DNA of 64,000 nt. Source: Symsagittifera roscoffensis (Eukaryota; Xenacoelomorpha; Acoela; Convolutidae). The translations under genes and the position numbers were made by a program. Below, piece by piece: positions 60,961-64,000 of the stretch. The notes under the pieces are model-generated. The model ran no database searches. It saw only the letters and a list, made by a program, of their open reading frames with translations, and was not told the origin of the DNA. The stretch is taken from positions 6,229,954-6,293,953 of the forward strand of contig NC_087066.1 in assembly GCF_963678635.1 (NCBI RefSeq), given 5' to 3'. The first letter of the stretch is position 1. Each line of letters opens with the position of its first letter.

Positions 60961-61625
60961 AAATTTCCCCAACTTACTAGTGTTCAGTTTTTTTTTTTCA
61001 GATGTGTAATAAAAGTTGTTTACGTTAAATTTTTGTTCACGATTACAGATTTTTGCGCTTACAATTGTCAAAAAAAATACTGATCATTTTTGCCGTTAAG
61101 CCGTCGCAGAATGACGAACAAGACAGAAGCCAAAATCATTAAGGCTGAACAGATCTCACTTCAATTATCATTGAATTGCCTCCTAAAGCCATATAAGAGA
61201 TCTCGGCGGAAAATTAAGCAGTACCAGTGGCAATGTCATGGTTTGAAAAATAACCTTACTAAACTGATTATGGAACGTCTGGTCTAGTGTTTGAAGAAAT
61301 TTTCTAAAAAACCTAAAAATTTAGCTGAAGAAAAATCGATTGGAAATCAGAAAAGCTTTGAAAAGCTACAATGATTATACCATGTATCCAACATAACACA
61401 AACATAATCAAACATAAACTGGAAGGAAACTTAGTGCAACTTATTTGAGAATGGTTTATGGTATAGAGTTTTGTAAACATTTTTAGAAGTTTATCAGATA
61501 ACGACGACTACGTCACTTTGACATAAAGATTGCAAAAATTTATCGCTACCAAAGAAATGAAACGTACATCAGCATCTGCACTCCTGAATACAGTTTTGGT
61601 TTCCAATTTTTTGATATGAACCATG

Positions 61626-62019
61626 TCAACGCCGTTCTGCACAAATCATGACTTTTCCCATATTCTTCATAGCTTGTTCTGTTACTGAAAGGTAACTGTC
61701 CCGATCGCTAGAGTGTAAGATTGAAGCTTTTCTTGCTACTTCATTTTCTTTGTTTAACAGAAATGAAATTAAATTCCCAAAATCTGGGGCACTGCCAATG
61801 GAGTGACATAATTTGTTTTGAAAAATTTTCAAGTTTTTCCCAGCTGTTGGCAAAACGTGTGTTTCGCGTGTATCTTTCTGTCTGAATCTGCAAAGTTTTT
61901 ATTTTGACATTAAATTTATTTTTCAGAAGATAATTTGCCGATTCGAACAGCATTGCCGAAAACACCCAAAGTGGCTCAAAATATCTTGCTGGTTCACTGA
62001 GATAACTGATGGAATGCAA
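61626..62019 (-). pseudogene. Transposase-like remnant of the tandem element
   Basis: The least broken copy: two overlapping - strand frames. 62019-61741 reads ISYLSEPARYFEPLWVFSAM, then LFESANYLLKNKF. 61853-61626 reads KLCHSIGSAPDFGNLISFLL and continues to the stop. The PLW.FS...FE block resembles the DUF4218-type C-terminal region of CACTA/En-Spm-like transposases, where a similar PLW..S.F.FE occurs, but the match is short. Other repeat-unit frames lie on the same strand. Confidence 0.4.
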
Positions 62020-62494
62020 ATAGCCGAGAAAGCAGTCTTGGTATACGCTGTTTGTGTCTTATCGAGGTAAGGTTGTTATCACAATTTTCTGCTGACATCA
62101 TAAGAAGGCTAGAAGAGAAACTGAACATCAAGTAGCGAACGTAAAGATCTCCATCTATGATTCCCTCGAAATAACATTTCCAATGTAAAGCAATTGAAAT
62201 TCAATTTCCTTGGCTTTGGAATATTCAAACTTTTTGAGATTCTTGACAGGCCATGTTATTTGTTTCATAAGCTGAAAAAAAACTGATGATTGACCGTTGT
62301 TGACATTAATTTTCAGTTAAACTGTTACTTTTTTTTAGAAGTTGGCTTTGAAATTTTTACAATCAAGAGCTACGAAAAATACTTGGCTTCATTCCATCGG
62401 TGTTACTTGGAACTCTCACCAGGCTAGTTTTCTGCCATTTTCGAGCCATTTTTTTAAGTAAAATTTTTGTAATACCCAGGTGAACTTGATGCTT

Positions 62495-63115
62495 ACAATC
62501 TAAGGATAGCAGTGGCAGAAATATAGATGAATCAGCTGAGTCCTTGAACTGGATCCTTTGTATGATTTTAATTTACTTGCCAACGCTTTTTGGATATGTG
62601 CTTTATGTATTTCTGTCGTTCTGCTTCTAAATGATAAGTTCGGTAATTTTGGACTTTTTTCGTCTGCTTGAGTTTGAAACAGACATACATTGCAGTGAGT
62701 TATCTTAAACTGAATCTTATTAAGGAAGCGCGAACTTGCGAATCAGTCACGAGCAAAACACATTTGAATATTCAAAACTATGAAAATCTACTCTGCATGG
62801 AAATCTTTTCATTCTTCGAAGTCTGGAAATCAAATTGACCTGTCTGTCATGTTGTTTCCAAACCATGGAATGGCTAGATTATTGTTAAGGACCATAAATC
62901 GTCTTATTGGAGGCAAATTAGCAATCGCTAGACAAATCAGCCACTTCTGTCTATTATCTGGCTTGGTTATCTTTACTCCTTCAGAATTGAATTTAATCAG
63001 ACGGTCAATCGTTTTCTCGGATGATCGAAACAATATGGAACTTTTATCTTATGGAACTTTTATCTTTTGTCATGTTATATGGAACTTTTATCTTTTGTCA
63101 TGTTATATGGTTTTG
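62495..63115. repeat. Tandem array unit 4, partial
   Basis: Starts ACAATCTAAGGATAGCAGTG and follows the unit for about 560 bp, then ends in three short direct repeats of ATATGGAACTTTTATCTTTT (63040-63110). It is more diverged than the other units, so probably the oldest. Confidence 0.85.
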
Positions 63116-64000
63116 TACAAGTTTGTACTGGTTTATTTTTTTCGATGTTTGCGAGAGCAATTTCCGTTAATTCGACCTAAAAATCTAGCTGCAACTCTTC
63201 GCCATAGCCGCACTGCTTGATTTTTCTTCGTTGTAGTACACACGAGTTTTCTTTTTAATGATTTGTAGCCAAGAATTTCGGTAACATTAGCAACCTTTCG
63301 AATTAGTTTGAACCAATTCTTTGCTTCTGCGTCAGCTGTCGCGTGAAGTCGTATGATCGCTTTAGCAACCACTAGAACATTCGAATCTGTTGCTTTCTGG
63401 AAAATTCAATTCAGTGTAATAAGTCAGAACTTAAATTTGTTTCTTAAATAATGTCTTCTAGGGATGGTCTCGGGATGATGTCATTTTATCTATAAGGATG
63501 TTAAGCACTTTTTCAAAGAAGCTGGAGGTAGAAGTCATGTCGTTAAGTTAGTTAAACTGACTTGTTGTGTCAATGGGTGGAGAACTTGTCTCGAAAATAT
63601 TGTGTTCCGCTAAGAATTCTTTGAATCCCTACTTGTATCACTACGCCTCAAATCTGAGAGCAAATTTGTTTTGAAAACTGCATTATTTTATGGCCCTCTA
63701 GTTATCCCAATCCGTGCCGTCCGATGGGCGTTTCGTAAATAGAAGTTTTATTTTGCATCAAATTCGTATTTAGAAAAAGGGCAGACTTTAAAAAAAAACT
63801 TTCATCTTCAATCATCACGCAAACGCAAATTGAAACACGTTTGACATTTTCACGAGCCAATTACGGAAGAAAATAAATCTAGTATTCGAATGAAAAGTCT
63901 TTGCTGATTACCAGATAGCTGGAAAAGAGCTACAGAACTCTACGAAACTGATGGAAAATCATGAAAATTTGGTATGTGCTGTGAAAAATTTAGTGAGCAT
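63116..64000. other. Right flank
   Basis: Holds a 79-codon - strand frame (63372-63133: AKAIIRLHATADAEAKNWFK, then LIRKVANVTEILGYKSLKRK) of coding-like composition but no recognised family; it might be an upstream piece of the array's element. The rest is AT-rich and unremarkable. Confidence 0.35.

Larger units (their letters stand above)
60087..62494. repeat. Tandem array unit 3, with ~1.0 kb extra
   Basis: Starts like the others. Homology to units 1 and 2 stops near 60822 and resumes near 61835 (GGCAAAACGTGTGTTTCGCG). The extra 1.0 kb holds a tRNA-like sequence and a 75-codon - strand frame (61853-61626) that is contiguous with the repeat's - strand coding relic. It is either an insertion here or sequence deleted from units 1 and 2. 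Confidence 0.85.

Overview
The window is AT-rich, intron-bearing animal DNA, almost certainly from an invertebrate. GT/AG introns separate exons of recognisable metazoan genes, and mobile-element relics of several classes fill most of the rest. I cannot name the species. No rRNA, CRISPR or operon-like organisation is visible. Three host genes can be assembled on the + strand.

(1) 9924-12753: the last three exons of an unrecognised secreted, cysteine-rich protein, all joined by phase-1 introns. (2) 22667-28668: a secreted glycoside hydrolase family 1 (GH1) beta-glucosidase/lactase-like enzyme. A 3.2 kb tandem duplication (about 19694-26050) has copied its 5' region and signal-peptide exon, so two intact first exons (22667-22846 and 25862-26041) can each join the same exon 2 (26785-26897) and exon 3 (27354-28668). 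(3) 41752-55423: a five-exon selenocysteine lyase (SCLY) gene whose exons join in frame to 433 residues, with the PLP lysine and the catalytic cysteine context intact.

Mobile elements, left to right: a tandem pair of about 500 bp repeats (1599-2600); a fold-back repeat (3156-3511); a decayed Ty3/gypsy-like element on the - strand (about 4500-9345), interrupted by a terminal-inverted-repeat (TIR) element (8062-8999); a second member of that TIR family (18173-18730); a different TIR family with three members (14691-17151, 21071-21998, 24260-25191), the first containing the broken 3' part of a reverse transcriptase gene; a retropepsin fragment in GH1 intron 1; a (GATA)n tract; fragments of copia-like, Penelope-like and Mutator-like elements (34-41 kb); and a minisatellite just upstream of SCLY. 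Two antisense non-LTR-type retroelements lie in SCLY intron 1, one split by about 700 bp of (TATAA)n.

From 52 to 61 kb there are four tRNA-like sequences. From 57.3 to 63.1 kb there is a four-unit tandem array (about 1.39 kb period) of a decayed, possibly transposase-bearing element. A small GC-richer - strand coding-like island (56662-57029) just before the array is unidentified.

The host genes have no evident functional link. The GH1 enzyme acts outside the cell on beta-glycosides, SCLY recycles selenium from selenocysteine in the cytosol, and the Cys-rich protein is exported. The main themes are intron and flank expansion by nested mobile elements and a partial gene duplication that created alternative first exons.
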